Below are positions 34,148-42,506 of a DNA stretch of 53,800 nt, one piece after another. A program made the position numbers and the translations under genes. The stretch's first letter is position 1. Each line of letters begins with the position of its first letter. Below the pieces are notes generated by a model, which saw only the letters and a program-made list of their open reading frames with translations, was not told the DNA's origin and ran no database searches. This stretch comes from Stenotrophomonas sp. HITSZ_GD. GTDB lineage: Bacteria; Pseudomonadota; Gammaproteobacteria; Xanthomonadales; Xanthomonadaceae. Where the stretch lies: positions 1 through 53,800 of the forward strand of contig NZ_JARQXB010000019.1 in NCBI RefSeq assembly GCF_029543105.1. Direction: 5' to 3'.

Positions 34148-35362
34148 TCAGAACGACACGTCGCCCCACACGCCGAACTCGTTGGTCTTCACGTCGGTGC
34201 TGGTGCTGTTCTCGCGATGCGTGTTCTTGTACACGGTGGCCAGCTTGAAGCCCTTCACCACCGGGAACTCGACACCGATGTTGTAGTAGGTGTCTTCCAG
34301 GCTCGGATCGATGTCCTTGCTCAGCTTGGCCTTGTCGTAGCGGCCGAACGCGGTGATGCCGCCGTCGGTCAGGGTCACGCTCGCCCAGAAGGAGTAGCCG
34401 TCGGCCTTGTCCTCGCGCACGTTGGTGACGGCCCAGTTCTTGGCCTGGAAGTATTCGGCGCCCACGCGGAACTTCGGCGAGGCATAGGCGGCCAGCGCGT
34501 TCCAGCGCTCGGCGGTCTGCGGCGGGTTGGTGCTTTCCACGTCCAGGCCGCGCTTGCCGTTGTAGCCACCCACGGCAATGATCGTGTTCTGGGTCGGCGC
34601 GAAGCCGAAGCGGCCTTCCACGTCCATGCCTTCGCTGCGGCTCGGGTTGCGGTAGCCGCGGCCGTTCACCACCGAGACGGCGTAGTTGAACATGCTGTCG
34701 GACAGCTCGCCGCCGGCGTGCACGCCCCAATCCGACGAGGTGCCGTAGGACAGGCGGTCGGTCAGGGTGTTCTCGACGTAGCGCATGCCGTAGTACTTCT
34801 CGACGAACGGAATCCACGCCATGTCGGCCGCACCGACGCGGAAGAAGAACGCGTCGCTGAACTTGCCCTGCAGGTAGGCCTTCTTGACGAAGACTTCGGT
34901 GTTGGAGATCGCCGACAGGTACTGGAAGTCGGTGGTCAGGTTCGCCGACCAGACGTCGGTGAACTTGTGGTCCACGGTCAGGTAGAAGCGCTTGACGTCG
35001 ATGCCGTAGCCGGTGGCGTCGGTCTTCTTGCCGTTGTTCTCCTGGTCCACGTGCGTGGCGTCGAAGAAGATGCGGCCGCCGATCTTGGTGTCGTTGACGA
35101 GCTTCTTCAGGCCGTCCACGGTCTTCTGCGTATCGGCAGTGGCTTCGATGGCCTTGGCCTGGGTGACGTTCACTTCCGACTGCGCGTCGTTCTGCGCCTG
35201 CAGTTCGGCCACCTGCGCCTGCAGCGAGGCGATCTGGGCCTGCAGCTGCGCCAGCTGCTCGGCGGTGACGGCGGGAGGAGCCGCATGAGCATTGCCGGCG
35301 GCAGTGAGAGCGGTGAGCCCGAGGCCAGTGGCGATGGCCGTTGCGAGCAAGCTGGAACGCAT
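34148..35362 (-). CDS. oprO: Phosphate/polyphosphate-selective porin, OprO/OprP family
   Basis: This 404-residue outer-membrane porin has a signal peptide ending GNAHA, then a coiled-coil segment with heptad LAQLQAQIASLQAQVAELQ (about 37-58), and a beta barrel that ends in the terminal Phe required for outer-membrane assembly. The GIDVKRFYLTVDHKFTD region is typical of the OprO/OprP family. It is divergent from pstS, with a four-repeat Pho-box array just upstream on its own strand, so it is probably induced by phosphate starvation. Anion selectivity is inferred. Confidence 0.9.
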   Translation of the reverse strand: MRSSLLATAIATGLGLTALTAAGNAHAAPPAVTAEQLAQLQAQIASLQAQVAELQAQNDAQSEVNVTQAKAIEATADTQKTVDGLKKLVNDTKIGGRIFFDATHVDQENNGKKTDATGYGIDVKRFYLTVDHKFTDVWSANLTTDFQYLSAISNTEVFVKKAYLQGKFSDAFFFRVGAADMAWIPFVEKYYGMRYVENTLTDRLSYGTSSDWGVHAGGELSDSMFNYAVSVVNGRGYRNPSRSEGMDVEGRFGFAPTQNTIIAVGGYNGKRGLDVESTNPPQTAERWNALAAYASPKFRVGAEYFQAKNWAVTNVREDKADGYSFWASVTLTDGGITAFGRYDKAKLSKDIDPSLEDTYYNIGVEFPVVKGFKLATVYKNTHRENSTSTDVKTNEFGVWGDVSF

Positions 35363-35448
35363 TGGAGATTCTCCGGAGTGGTTAGAGGTTTACGCAGTGA
35401 GTGCCAGGTGATGGCGGCCACCGACCTCGTTAAATTTCCGAAAAATTT

Positions 35449-35488
35449 GTGACACTCCGGCGACTCGAACATGACAGCCGCGCGACAG
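35449..35488 (-). promoter_or_regulatory. Pho-box array for the OprO/P porin gene
   Basis: Four 7-base units start exactly 11 bases apart at 35449 (GTGACAC), 35460 (GCGACTC), 35471 (ATGACAG) and 35482 (GCGACAG). On the minus strand these read as CTGTCNN-type PhoB half-sites. The AT-rich stretch at 35411-35448 after the array can hold the -10. Confidence 0.75.
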
Positions 35489-35535
35489 CCACATGGAAAC
35501 TGCACGTGGCCTGCACGTCCGGCGCCATGACAGGG

Positions 35536-35564
35536 CCGTCATGGAACTGTCATCCCACCGTCGC
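35536..35564 (+). promoter_or_regulatory. Pho-box array for pstS
   Basis: CCGTCAT (35536), CTGTCAT (35547) and CCGTCGC (35558) repeat every 11 bases, matching the PhoB consensus CTGTCAT. The pstS start codon follows 75 bases later. Together with the minus-strand array, this makes the 276-base gap a two-way PhoB control region. Confidence 0.8.
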
Positions 35565-35638
35565 CAAACCGCCATCGACGCCGCTTTCAATGGCGCCGCC
35601 ACGGCGTGTGGCGCCGTCTCCCATCGAGAAACCCCAAC

Positions 35639-36655
35639 ATGACTTCCATCTCCAAGTTCCGCCTGCCGCTCGCGCTGGCCCTGGCTTCGCTCAGCATTGC
35701 CGCGAATGCGACCGACGTGACCGGTGCGGGCTCGAGCTTCGTGTACCCCGTGCTGTCGAAGTGGTCGGCGGCCTATGCCGAGAAGAGCGGCACGCGCGTC
35801 AACTACCAGTCCATCGGCTCGGGCGGCGGCATCGCGCAGATCCAGGCCGCCACCGTCGACTTCGGCGCTTCGGACAAGCCGCTGACCGGCGCCGAGCTGG
35901 CCAAGTTCGGCCTGGGCCAGTTCCCGGTCGTCATCGGCGGCATCGTGCCGGTGTTCAATGTGCCGGGCGTGGCCCCGGGCGCGCTGAAGCTGGACGGCAC
36001 CACCCTGGCCGGCATCTTCATGGGCAAGATCGCCAAGTGGAACGACCCGGCCATCGCCGCGCTGAACCCGGGCGTGACCCTGCCGGACATCAAGATCACC
36101 GTCGTGCATCGTTCCGACAGCTCGGGCACCTCGTTCAACTTCACCAACTACCTCTCCAAGGTCAGCCCGGAGTGGAAGTCGGCCGTGGGCGAAGGCACCA
36201 GCGTGCAGTGGCCGGCCGGCATCGGCGGCAAGGGCAACGAGGGCGTGGCCGCCTACGTCAAGCAGATCCGCGGCGGCGTGGGCTATGTCGAGTACGCCTA
36301 TGCCCTGCAGAACAAGCTCAACTACGCCAGCCTGAAGAACGCCTCGGGCCGCTTCGTGCAGCCGGACGACAAGGCCTTCTCGGCCGCTGCCGCCACCGCG
36401 GACTGGAAGTCGGCCAAGGACTTCAACCTGATCATGACCAACGCCCCGGGCGCCGAAGCGTGGCCGATCACCGCCACCACCTGGGCGATCATGTACAAGA
36501 AGGCCAAGAAGCCGGCGTCCTCGAAGGCCGCGCTGGATTTCTTCAAGTGGTCCTTCCACAACGGCGCCCCGCAGGCGCAGCAGCTGGACTACGTGCCGCT
36601 GCCGGACTCGCTGGTGCAGCAGATCGAGGCCTACTGGGCCGCGAACATGAAGTAA
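35639..36655 (+). CDS. pstS: Phosphate-binding protein PstS, first copy
   Basis: This 338-residue periplasmic binding protein has a cleavable signal ending ANA. It binds inorganic phosphate through TGAGSSFVYP, IGSGGGI, FGASDKPL and the HRSDSSGTSFNF loop, all PstS hallmarks. The ATG at 35639 is used; an in-frame GTG at 35606 would lengthen an already complete signal peptide. A strong terminator follows, so this copy may be made as a separate abundant transcript with limited read-through into the second pstS and pstCAB-phoU. Confidence 0.93.
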   Translation: MTSISKFRLPLALALASLSIAANATDVTGAGSSFVYPVLSKWSAAYAEKSGTRVNYQSIGSGGGIAQIQAATVDFGASDKPLTGAELAKFGLGQFPVVIGGIVPVFNVPGVAPGALKLDGTTLAGIFMGKIAKWNDPAIAALNPGVTLPDIKITVVHRSDSSGTSFNFTNYLSKVSPEWKSAVGEGTSVQWPAGIGGKGNEGVAAYVKQIRGGVGYVEYAYALQNKLNYASLKNASGRFVQPDDKAFSAAAATADWKSAKDFNLIMTNAPGAEAWPITATTWAIMYKKAKKPASSKAALDFFKWSFHNGAPQAQQLDYVPLPDSLVQQIEAYWAANMK

Positions 36656-36705
36656 GCCTTCCAGGCACGGAAGATCCGGCGCTTCTCTCCCGCCGGTTCG
36701 ACCCG

Positions 36706-36740
36706 GAAAAGCGCGGACCGCAAGGTTCGCGCTTTTCTTT
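36706..36740 (+). terminator. Terminator between the two pstS genes
   Basis: GAAAAGCGCG (36706-36715) pairs with CGCGCTTTTC (36728-36737). The loop folds further as ACC-GCAA-GGT, and TTT follows. It should end most transcription from the first pstS. Confidence 0.8.
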
Positions 36741-36838
36741 TGCGCAGGCTTCGAAGGCCAGTGGGGACCGCCCTTTCCGGCCTGCCCGCGCCTTCGCGCA
36801 GCGCCGCGGGAATGGGCGACGGACAGGCACCCGGCCCG

Positions 36839-36856
36839 ATGTCATCCCGCTGTAAC
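36839..36856 (+). promoter_or_regulatory. Pho box upstream of the second pstS
   Basis: ATGTCAT (36839) and CTGTAAC (36850) lie 11 bases apart as a two-unit PhoB site. A possible -10 (TTCATAG) follows near 36868-36874, and the ATG is at 36917. The second pstS and pstCAB-phoU thus seem to have their own PhoB-driven promoter. Confidence 0.7.
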
Positions 36857-36916
36857 AAAAACATCATTTCATAGCGTCGACCGCCAGCCCCCGCTGGCAC
36901 CCGTTATGGAGTTCGC

Positions 36917-38014
36917 ATGAAACTGCAGAAGGCAGCCCTCGCCGCCCTGTCCCTTTCCATCGCCCTGGGCCTGGCGGCCTGCAAGCCGGGCAACGAATCC
37001 CAGCCCGCCGCCGATGCCGGCCAGTCCGCGCCGGGCGCCGCGGCCCCGGCCGCGGGCGATGCGAAGACCGCCGAGATTTCCGGCGCGGGCGCCTCCTTCA
37101 TCTACCCGCTGATCTCCAAGTGGTCGGCCGACTACAACGGCGCCACCGGCAACAAGGTCAACTACCAGTCCATCGGCTCCGGCGGCGGCATCGCGCAGAT
37201 CAAGGCCGGCACCGTCGATTTCGGCTCTTCCGACAAGCCGCTGGATTCGGCCGAACTGGCGCAGGCCGGCCTGGGCCAGTTCCCGTCCGCCATCGGCGGC
37301 GTGGTGCCGGTGGTCAACCTGGAAGGCGTCACCGCCGGGCAGCTGCGCCTGACCGGCCCCTTGCTGGCCGATATCTTCCTGGGCAAGGTCACCACCTGGA
37401 GCGATCCGGCGATCGTCGCCGCCAATCCGGGCGTGAAGCTGCCGAGCGGCAAGATCAACATCGTCCACCGCTCGGACGGCTCGGGCACCACCTTCAACTT
37501 CTCCAACTACCTGTCCAAGGTCAGCCAGTCCTGGAAGGACCAGGTCGGCGAAGGCACCACCGTGCAGTGGCCCGGTGGCGTGGGCGGCAAGGGCAACGAG
37601 GGCGTGGCCTCCTACGTGCAGCAGATCAAGGGCTCCATCGGCTACGTCGAACTGGCCTACGCGCTGCAGAACAACATGCCGTATGCCTCGCTGCAGAACG
37701 CGGCCGGCCACTGGGTGCAGCCGGGCGCGGAGACCTTCGCCGCGGCGGCCGCCAGCGCGGACTGGGCCAACGCCAAGGACTTCAACCTGGTGATCACCAA
37801 CGCGCCGGGCGACCAGGCGTGGCCGATCACCGCCACCAACTTCATGTTGATGCACAAGCAGCCCAAGGACGCCGCGCGCAGCAAGGCGACGCTGGCGTTC
37901 TTCAAGTGGGCCTTCGAGAACGGCCAGGCGCAGGCGAACGAACTGCACTACGTGCCGCTGCCGCCGGAATTGGTGAAGCAGATCGAGGCCTATTGGGGCA
38001 GCGAGTTCAAGTGA
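36917..38014 (+). CDS. pstS: Phosphate-binding lipoprotein PstS, second copy
   Basis: This 365-residue paralogue of the upstream PstS carries a lipoprotein signal (LAAC, Cys22) and a Pro/Ala linker (about 23-50), so it is membrane-tethered rather than free. It keeps SGAGASFIYP, IGSGGGI, FGSSDKPL and the phosphate-binding HRSDGSGTTFNF loop. It has its own Pho box and is followed by an intercistronic hairpin before pstC. One copy may act as a periplasmic scavenger and the other as the transporter's anchored partner; this division is inferred. Confidence 0.93.
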   Translation: MKLQKAALAALSLSIALGLAACKPGNESQPAADAGQSAPGAAAPAAGDAKTAEISGAGASFIYPLISKWSADYNGATGNKVNYQSIGSGGGIAQIKAGTVDFGSSDKPLDSAELAQAGLGQFPSAIGGVVPVVNLEGVTAGQLRLTGPLLADIFLGKVTTWSDPAIVAANPGVKLPSGKINIVHRSDGSGTTFNFSNYLSKVSQSWKDQVGEGTTVQWPGGVGGKGNEGVASYVQQIKGSIGYVELAYALQNNMPYASLQNAAGHWVQPGAETFAAAAASADWANAKDFNLVITNAPGDQAWPITATNFMLMHKQPKDAARSKATLAFFKWAFENGQAQANELHYVPLPPELVKQIEAYWGSEFK

Positions 38015-38022
38015 TGCCCGGT

Positions 38023-38049
38023 GCGCCTGCCGGCTCTGCCGGCAGGCGC
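38023..38049 (+). other. Intercistronic hairpin after pstS2
   Basis: A perfect 11-bp stem (38023-38033 with 38039-38049) with a five-base loop starts 9 bases after the pstS2 stop. No T-run follows. It parallels the hairpins after the potF genes and would favour binding protein over permease. Confidence 0.6.
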
Positions 38050-38126
38050 CACGCCCGTAGCCGGCCTGGCCGGCCTTTCGCATTCCCCTCCTGTGCGCCT
38101 TCGCCGGCCACGCCGAGCCCCCACCC

Positions 38127-39101
38127 ATGAATGCCACTGTTATCCCTGAAGCGATGACCGCGCCCCTCGGGCGCGACCTGCGCGACGCGCGCGCCGACCG
38201 CTTCTTCCGGCTGGTCCTCACCGCCACGGTCATCTTCGTGCTGGTCGCCCTGGCCAGTGCGGCGCTGTCCATGCTGTGGGGCGGCCGCCACGCCCTGCAG
38301 GAGCAGGGCCTGAGCTTCTTCTACTCGGCCGACTGGAACCCGGTCGAGAACAAGTTCGGCGCGCTGGCGCCGATCTACGGCACGCTGGTCACCGCGTTGA
38401 TCGCGATGTTGGTCTCGGTGCCGGTGAGCTTCGGCATCGCTTTCTTCCTCACCGAGGTGGCGCCGCGCTGGCTGCGCGGGCCCATCGGCACGGCCATCGA
38501 ACTGCTGGCCGGCATCCCGTCGATCATCTACGGCATGTGGGGCCTGTTCGTGCTGGTACCGGTGATGACCGAATACGTCACGCCCTGGATGAACGACCAC
38601 CTCGGCACGCTGCCGGGCATCGGCATCCTGTTCCAGGGTCCGCCGCTGGGCATCGGCACGCTGACCGCCGGCTTCGTGCTGGCGATCATGGTCATTCCCT
38701 TCATTTCCTCGGTGATGCGCGAGGTGTTCCTCACCGTGCCGACGCGCCTGAAGGAGTCGGCCTACGCGCTGGGTTCGACCAAGTGGGAAGTGAGCTGGGA
38801 CATCGTGCTGCCCTACACGCGCTCGGCGGTGATCGGCGGCGTGTTCCTCGGCCTGGGCCGCGCGCTCGGCGAGACCATGGCGGTGGCCTTCGTGATCGGC
38901 AACACCGTGCGCCTGTCGCCCTCGCTGCTGGAGCCGGGCACCACCATCGCCGCGCTGATCGCCAACGATTTCGGCGAAGCCACCGAAACCTACCGCTCGG
39001 CATTGCTGCTGCTCGGCTTCGTGCTGTTCATCGTCACCTTCATCGTGCTGGCGATCGCCCGCTTCATGCTGCTGCGCCTGTCGCGCAAGGAAGGCAACTG
39101 A
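38127..39101 (+). CDS. pstC: Phosphate ABC transporter permease PstC
   Basis: This 324-residue inner-membrane permease has about six hydrophobic segments. Recognisable PstC stretches are ELLAGIPSIIYGMWGLFVLV, the EAA-type loop KESAYALGSTKWEVSWDIVLP and LGRALGETMAVAFVIGN. It forms the channel with PstA. It overlaps pstA by one base (TGATG). The gap to pstS2 contains a hairpin. Confidence 0.95.
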   Translation: MNATVIPEAMTAPLGRDLRDARADRFFRLVLTATVIFVLVALASAALSMLWGGRHALQEQGLSFFYSADWNPVENKFGALAPIYGTLVTALIAMLVSVPVSFGIAFFLTEVAPRWLRGPIGTAIELLAGIPSIIYGMWGLFVLVPVMTEYVTPWMNDHLGTLPGIGILFQGPPLGIGTLTAGFVLAIMVIPFISSVMREVFLTVPTRLKESAYALGSTKWEVSWDIVLPYTRSAVIGGVFLGLGRALGETMAVAFVIGNTVRLSPSLLEPGTTIAALIANDFGEATETYRSALLLLGFVLFIVTFIVLAIARFMLLRLSRKEGN

Positions 39102-39964
39102 TGTCCGCCGTCTCAGATCGGCTGTACCTGCGCCGCCGCGTCGTCAACGTCGTCGCGCTGGCGGTCTCGTGCGCCACGGCGTTGTTCGGCCTGTTCTTCC
39201 TCGGCTGGATCCTGTGGACGCTGGCGGCCAAGGGCCTGGCCGGCGTCAACCTCGATCTTTTCACCAAGATGACCCCCGCGCCCATGGCCGAGGGCGGCTT
39301 GCTCAACGCCTTCTTCGGCAGCGCGGTGATGTGCGCGCTGGCCATCGCCATCGGCACGCCGCTGGGCGTGGCCGCCGGCACCTGGCTGGCCGAGTACGGC
39401 AATGCGCGCAAGACCGGCACGGTGGTGCGCTTCGTCAACGACATCCTGCTCTCGGCGCCGTCGATCGTGCTGGGCCTGTTCGTCTACACGCTGTACGTGA
39501 TGCAGACCGGTGGGCAGTTCTCCGCCTTCGCCGGCGCGCTGGCGCTGGCCTTCATCGTGCTGCCGGTGGTGGTGCGCACCACCGACGAGATGCTGCGGCT
39601 GGTGCCTTCGCAGATGCGCGAAGCCGCGTTGTCGCTGGGCATCCCGCAGTGGAAGGTGATCGTCCAGGTGCTGTACCGCAGCGCTTCGGCCGGCATCGTC
39701 ACCGGCATCCTGCTGGCGCTGGCGCGCATCAGCGGCGAGACCGCCCCGCTGTTGTTCACCGCCTTCGGCAACCAGTACTGGAACAGCAACGTGTTCCGCC
39801 CGATGGCGAGCGTGCCGGTGGTGATGAACCAGTTCGCCGGCAGCCCGTACGAATCGTGGCAGGTGCTGGCCTGGGCCGGCGCGCTGGTGCTGACCGTGTT
39901 CGTGCTGCTCGTCAGCCTCGGCGCCCGCGCCCTGCTCCTGCGCAACAAGATCACCCATGACTGA
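39101..39964 (+). CDS. pstA: Phosphate ABC transporter permease PstA
   Basis: This 287-residue inner-membrane permease pairs with PstC. It shows [20 protein letters not shown], the [20 protein letters not shown] loop and [17 protein letters not shown], all typical of PstA. The ATG overlaps the pstC stop; the longer reading from 38276 lies within pstC. Confidence 0.95.
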   Translation: MSAVSDRLYLRRRVVNVVALAVSCATALFGLFFLGWILWTLAAKGLAGVNLDLFTKMTPAPMAEGGLLNAFFGSAVMCALAIAIGTPLGVAAGTWLAEYGNARKTGTVVRFVNDILLSAPSIVLGLFVYTLYVMQTGGQFSAFAGALALAFIVLPVVVRTTDEMLRLVPSQMREAALSLGIPQWKVIVQVLYRSASAGIVTGILLALARISGETAPLLFTAFGNQYWNSNVFRPMASVPVVMNQFAGSPYESWQVLAWAGALVLTVFVLLVSLGARALLLRNKITHD

Positions 39965-39983
39965 CCTTTCCCGGAACCTTGCC

Positions 39984-40814
39984 ATGAACGACCTCAACAA
40001 CGCCGCGCCGATGCAGCGCATCGCCGTCCCGGCTTCGGGCGAGGCCGCGCTCGCGCCGGCCCCGGTCAAGCTGGCCGCGCGCAACCTGGACTTCTACTAC
40101 GACAAGTTCCACGCGCTGAAGAACATCAACCTGGAAATCCCGGAAAAGCGCGTCACCGCGTTGATCGGCCCTTCCGGCTGCGGCAAGTCCACGTTGCTGC
40201 GCATCTTCAACCGCATCTACGCGCTGTACCCGAAGCTGGAAGCGCGGGGCGAGGTGCTGCTGGACGACGAGAACATCCTCTCCCCGAAGTACCCGATGAA
40301 CCGCCTGCGCTCGAAGGTGGGCATGGTGTTCCAGAAGCCGGTGCCGTTCCCGATGACGATCTTCGAGAACGTGGCTTACGGCATCCGCCACCACGAGAAG
40401 CTCTCCAAGTCGGAAATGAATGACCGCGTGGAGCAGGCGCTGCGCCAGGGCGCGCTGTGGGACGAGGTGAAGAACAAGCTCAACCAGAGCGCGCTGGGCC
40501 TGTCCGGCGGCCAGCAGCAGCGCCTGTGCATCGCGCGCGCGGTGGCGTTGCGCCCGAGCGTGCTGCTGCTCGACGAGCCGACCTCGGCGCTGGACCCGAT
40601 CTCCACCAGCCGCATCGAGCAGCTGGTCGAGGAGCTCAAGCGCGAATACACGATCGTCATCGTGACCCACAACATGCAGCAGGCCGCGCGCGTCTCCGAC
40701 TACACCGCCTTCATGTACCTGGGCGACCTCATCGAGCACGACCGCACCGAAACCATCTTCCAGCAGCCCTCGAAGCAGCAGACCGAGGACTACATCACCG
40801 GCAGGTTCGGCTGA
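39984..40814 (+). CDS. pstB: Phosphate ABC transporter ATPase PstB
   Basis: This ATPase has about 276 residues. It shows Walker [10 protein letters not shown], signature [16 protein letters not shown], Walker [14 protein letters not shown] and switch His in [11 protein letters not shown], with the PstB-specific [19 protein letters not shown] prefer the ATG at 39984; an in-frame ATG at 39957 would add nine residues and overlap pstA by eight bases, and both are possible. The gene drives phosphate import and, with PhoU, signals to PhoR. Confidence 0.95.
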   Translation: MNDLNNAAPMQRIAVPASGEAALAPAPVKLAARNLDFYYDKFHALKNINLEIPEKRVTALIGPSGCGKSTLLRIFNRIYALYPKLEARGEVLLDDENILSPKYPMNRLRSKVGMVFQKPVPFPMTIFENVAYGIRHHEKLSKSEMNDRVEQALRQGALWDEVKNKLNQSALGLSGGQQQRLCIARAVALRPSVLLLDEPTSALDPISTSRIEQLVEELKREYTIVIVTHNMQQAARVSDYTAFMYLGDLIEHDRTETIFQQPSKQQTEDYITGRFG

Positions 40815-40859
40815 GGCCGGCGCCTCTCGCCTTCCCCGTCATCGCCGCCCGGGACACCC

Positions 40860-41570
40860 ATGAACACCCTACCCAACGAACACATCGTGAAGAGCTACGA
40901 CGAAGAGCAGCACCGGCTGGTCGCCGAGATCGTGCGCATGGGCGAAACCGCCGTGGCGCAGCTGGAGGCCGCGCTGGACGTGGTGGAGCGCCGCGACGAC
41001 AACGCCGCGCACCGCATCATCGCCAACGACGAGGCCATCGACAGCCTGGAACATGCGATCAGCCATGACGTGATGCGCCTGGCGCTGCGTGGCCCGATGG
41101 CGCGCGACCTGCGGGAGATCCTCGCGGGCCTGCGCATCCCCGCCGACATCGAACGCATCGGCGACTACGCGGCGAACGTGGCCAAGCGCTCCATCGCGCT
41201 GAACGCGGTGCCGCCGCTGCCGCAGACCGTGGGCCTGCGCGCGCTCGGCCGGTTGGCGGCCGACCAGGTCCGCGACGCGCTGCACGCCTACCGCGACAAC
41301 GACGGCGAGGCGGCGGTGCGCGTGCGCGATGCCGACGCGCGACTGGATGCGCAATACACCGCGTTCTTCCGCGAGCTGCTGACGTACATGATGGAAGACC
41401 CGCGCAACATCACCCCGTGCACGCACCTGCTGTTCATGGCCAAGAACCTGGAGCGCATCGGCGACCACGCGACCAACATCGCCGAGAACGTGTGGTTCCT
41501 GATCCACGGCGAGCAGCCGTTGCCGCCGCGCGAGAAGCGCGACGACACCAGCACCACGGTGACGCCCTGA
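40860..41570 (+). CDS. phoU: Phosphate signalling regulator PhoU
   Basis: This 236-residue cytoplasmic protein has the two-repeat helical PhoU fold. The repeats carry RIIANDEAIDSLEH with RDLREILAGLRIPADIERIGDYAAN, and the second repeat ends LLFMAKNLERIGDHATNIAE. It links the Pst transporter to the PhoR kinase and represses the Pho regulon when phosphate is plentiful. It is last in the pst operon; phoB and phoR are not in the window. Confidence 0.96.
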   Translation: MNTLPNEHIVKSYDEEQHRLVAEIVRMGETAVAQLEAALDVVERRDDNAAHRIIANDEAIDSLEHAISHDVMRLALRGPMARDLREILAGLRIPADIERIGDYAANVAKRSIALNAVPPLPQTVGLRALGRLAADQVRDALHAYRDNDGEAAVRVRDADARLDAQYTAFFRELLTYMMEDPRNITPCTHLLFMAKNLERIGDHATNIAENVWFLIHGEQPLPPREKRDDTSTTVTP

Positions 41571-41594
41571 CGCCGCCTGCACGCGGCTTTGATG

Positions 41595-41620
41595 CCCTAT
41601 TCAGGTTCGCCTGAATAGGG
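41595..41620 (+). terminator. Perfect UUCG-capped hairpin after phoU
   Basis: CCCTATTCAGG (41595-41605) and its exact complement (41610-41620) enclose a TTCG tetraloop. It lies 25 bases after phoU. There is no T-run, so it may be a Rho-assisted end, a 3'-end protector or a processed-transcript stabiliser. Confidence 0.55.
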
Positions 41621-41668
41621 TGGACTCCACGGCGGGACCCCACATCCCCCGCTCGACCGGAGAAAGCT

Positions 41669-42016
41669 ATGAAGCGTCTTATCGTTCCGCTGCTGGGTAT
41701 TTCGCTGCTGCTGGGCACGGGTGCCGCGCTGGCCGATCCGCCGCACCATGATGATCGCGGCCCCGCGCATCGCCATGACGATCGCCACGACGATCGTCAC
41801 CACGACAACGGCCGCCATAACGGCCCGCCGCCGCATGCCTGGGCCCGCGGCGAGCGCCTGCCGCACGACCACCGCGGCGTCTACGTGAGCGACTACCGCA
41901 AGCACGGCCTGAAGGCGCCGCCGCGCGGCCACGAGTGGCGCCGCGTGGACGACCGTTACGTGCTGATCGCGGTCGCCACCGGCTTGATCACCAGCGTGAT
42001 CCTGGCCAGCCACTGA
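41669..42016 (+). CDS. RcnB family periplasmic protein, His/Asp-rich
   Basis: This 115-residue protein has a signal peptide ending GAALA, a His/Asp-rich stretch (about 25-50; DDRHDDRHHDNGRH) and the RcnB domain (DYRKHGLKAPPRGHEWRRVDDRYVLIA) ending in a hydrophobic segment. RcnB in E. coli helps nickel/cobalt homeostasis. The His-rich part could bind divalent metals. GGAG lies seven bases before the ATG. It is next to the EGKCG peptide operon but has its own terminator. Confidence 0.85.
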   Translation: MKRLIVPLLGISLLLGTGAALADPPHHDDRGPAHRHDDRHDDRHHDNGRHNGPPPHAWARGERLPHDHRGVYVSDYRKHGLKAPPRGHEWRRVDDRYVLIAVATGLITSVILASH

Positions 42017-42039
42017 TTCTCCTGCCTTTGATGGCTTCG

Positions 42040-42066
42040 AGGCCCTGCTTCTTGCAGGGCCTTTTT
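42040..42066 (+). terminator. Rho-independent terminator after the RcnB-like gene
   Basis: AGGCCCTGC (42040-42048) pairs with GCAGGGCCT (42054-42062), with a TTCTT loop and a following TTTTT. It is a canonical terminator and separates the RcnB-like gene from the peptide operon. Confidence 0.92.
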
Positions 42067-42155
42067 GTTGGGGATGGGTTCGTGAGGACCGCCATGCGGT
42101 TCTCGCGCGAATCGAACGCGCTAAGCTCCCCGAAAATCACCGGCAGGTTCCGCCC

Positions 42156-42506
42156 ATGAATCCCCCGATCCGCAAAACGGCCGTGCTGGCCACCACCCTG
42201 GCCACTACCGCGCTGCTCGCCTCCCCCGCCTTCGCGATGACCGACCTGGCGCAGGGCTACGCCCTCCCGGCCAGCACGCCGCCGGCCACCGGCAAGCCCA
42301 ACACCCCGCCGCCGGCCGAGCCGCCGGTGCCCACCAGCCAGCAAGCCAGTTCCGAACACGCCCACAGCGAAGGCAAGTGCGGTGCGAACATGCCGCAGGC
42401 CGAGAAGCCACATGAGGCGGCCGACAAGCACCGCGACACCGGCAACGCCGCCGACAAGGGCATGGAGGGCAAGTGCGGCGAAGGCAAATGCGGTGCCAGC
42501 CTCTGA
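42156..42506 (+). CDS. Secreted EGKCG-repeat precursor peptide (BufA/HvfA-like)
   Basis: This 116-residue protein has a signal peptide cleaved after ASPAFA (residue 27). The mature part begins [10 protein letters not shown], has a Pro-rich linker and is rich in His and Glu. It has only three cysteines, all in EGKCG motifs at 72-76, 104-108 and 109-113, the last two in tandem. In bufferin/Hvf systems such cysteines are converted by a DUF692 oxidase to copper-binding heterocycles, and that enzyme follows here directly. A possible -10 (TAAGCT, 42122-42127) and ribosome site (GGCAGG, 42142-42147) precede it. Metal identity is inferred from family knowledge. Confidence 0.85.
   Translation: MNPPIRKTAVLATTLATTALLASPAFAMTDLAQGYALPASTPPATGKPNTPPPAEPPVPTSQQASSEHAHSEGKCGANMPQAEKPHEAADKHRDTGNAADKGMEGKCGEGKCGASL

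Noticed and set aside
41595-41620. Classical Rho-independent terminator after phoU
   Set aside because: The stem is perfect but no T-run follows on either strand, so a simple intrinsic terminator is not supported; it is listed as a terminator-like hairpin with modest confidence.
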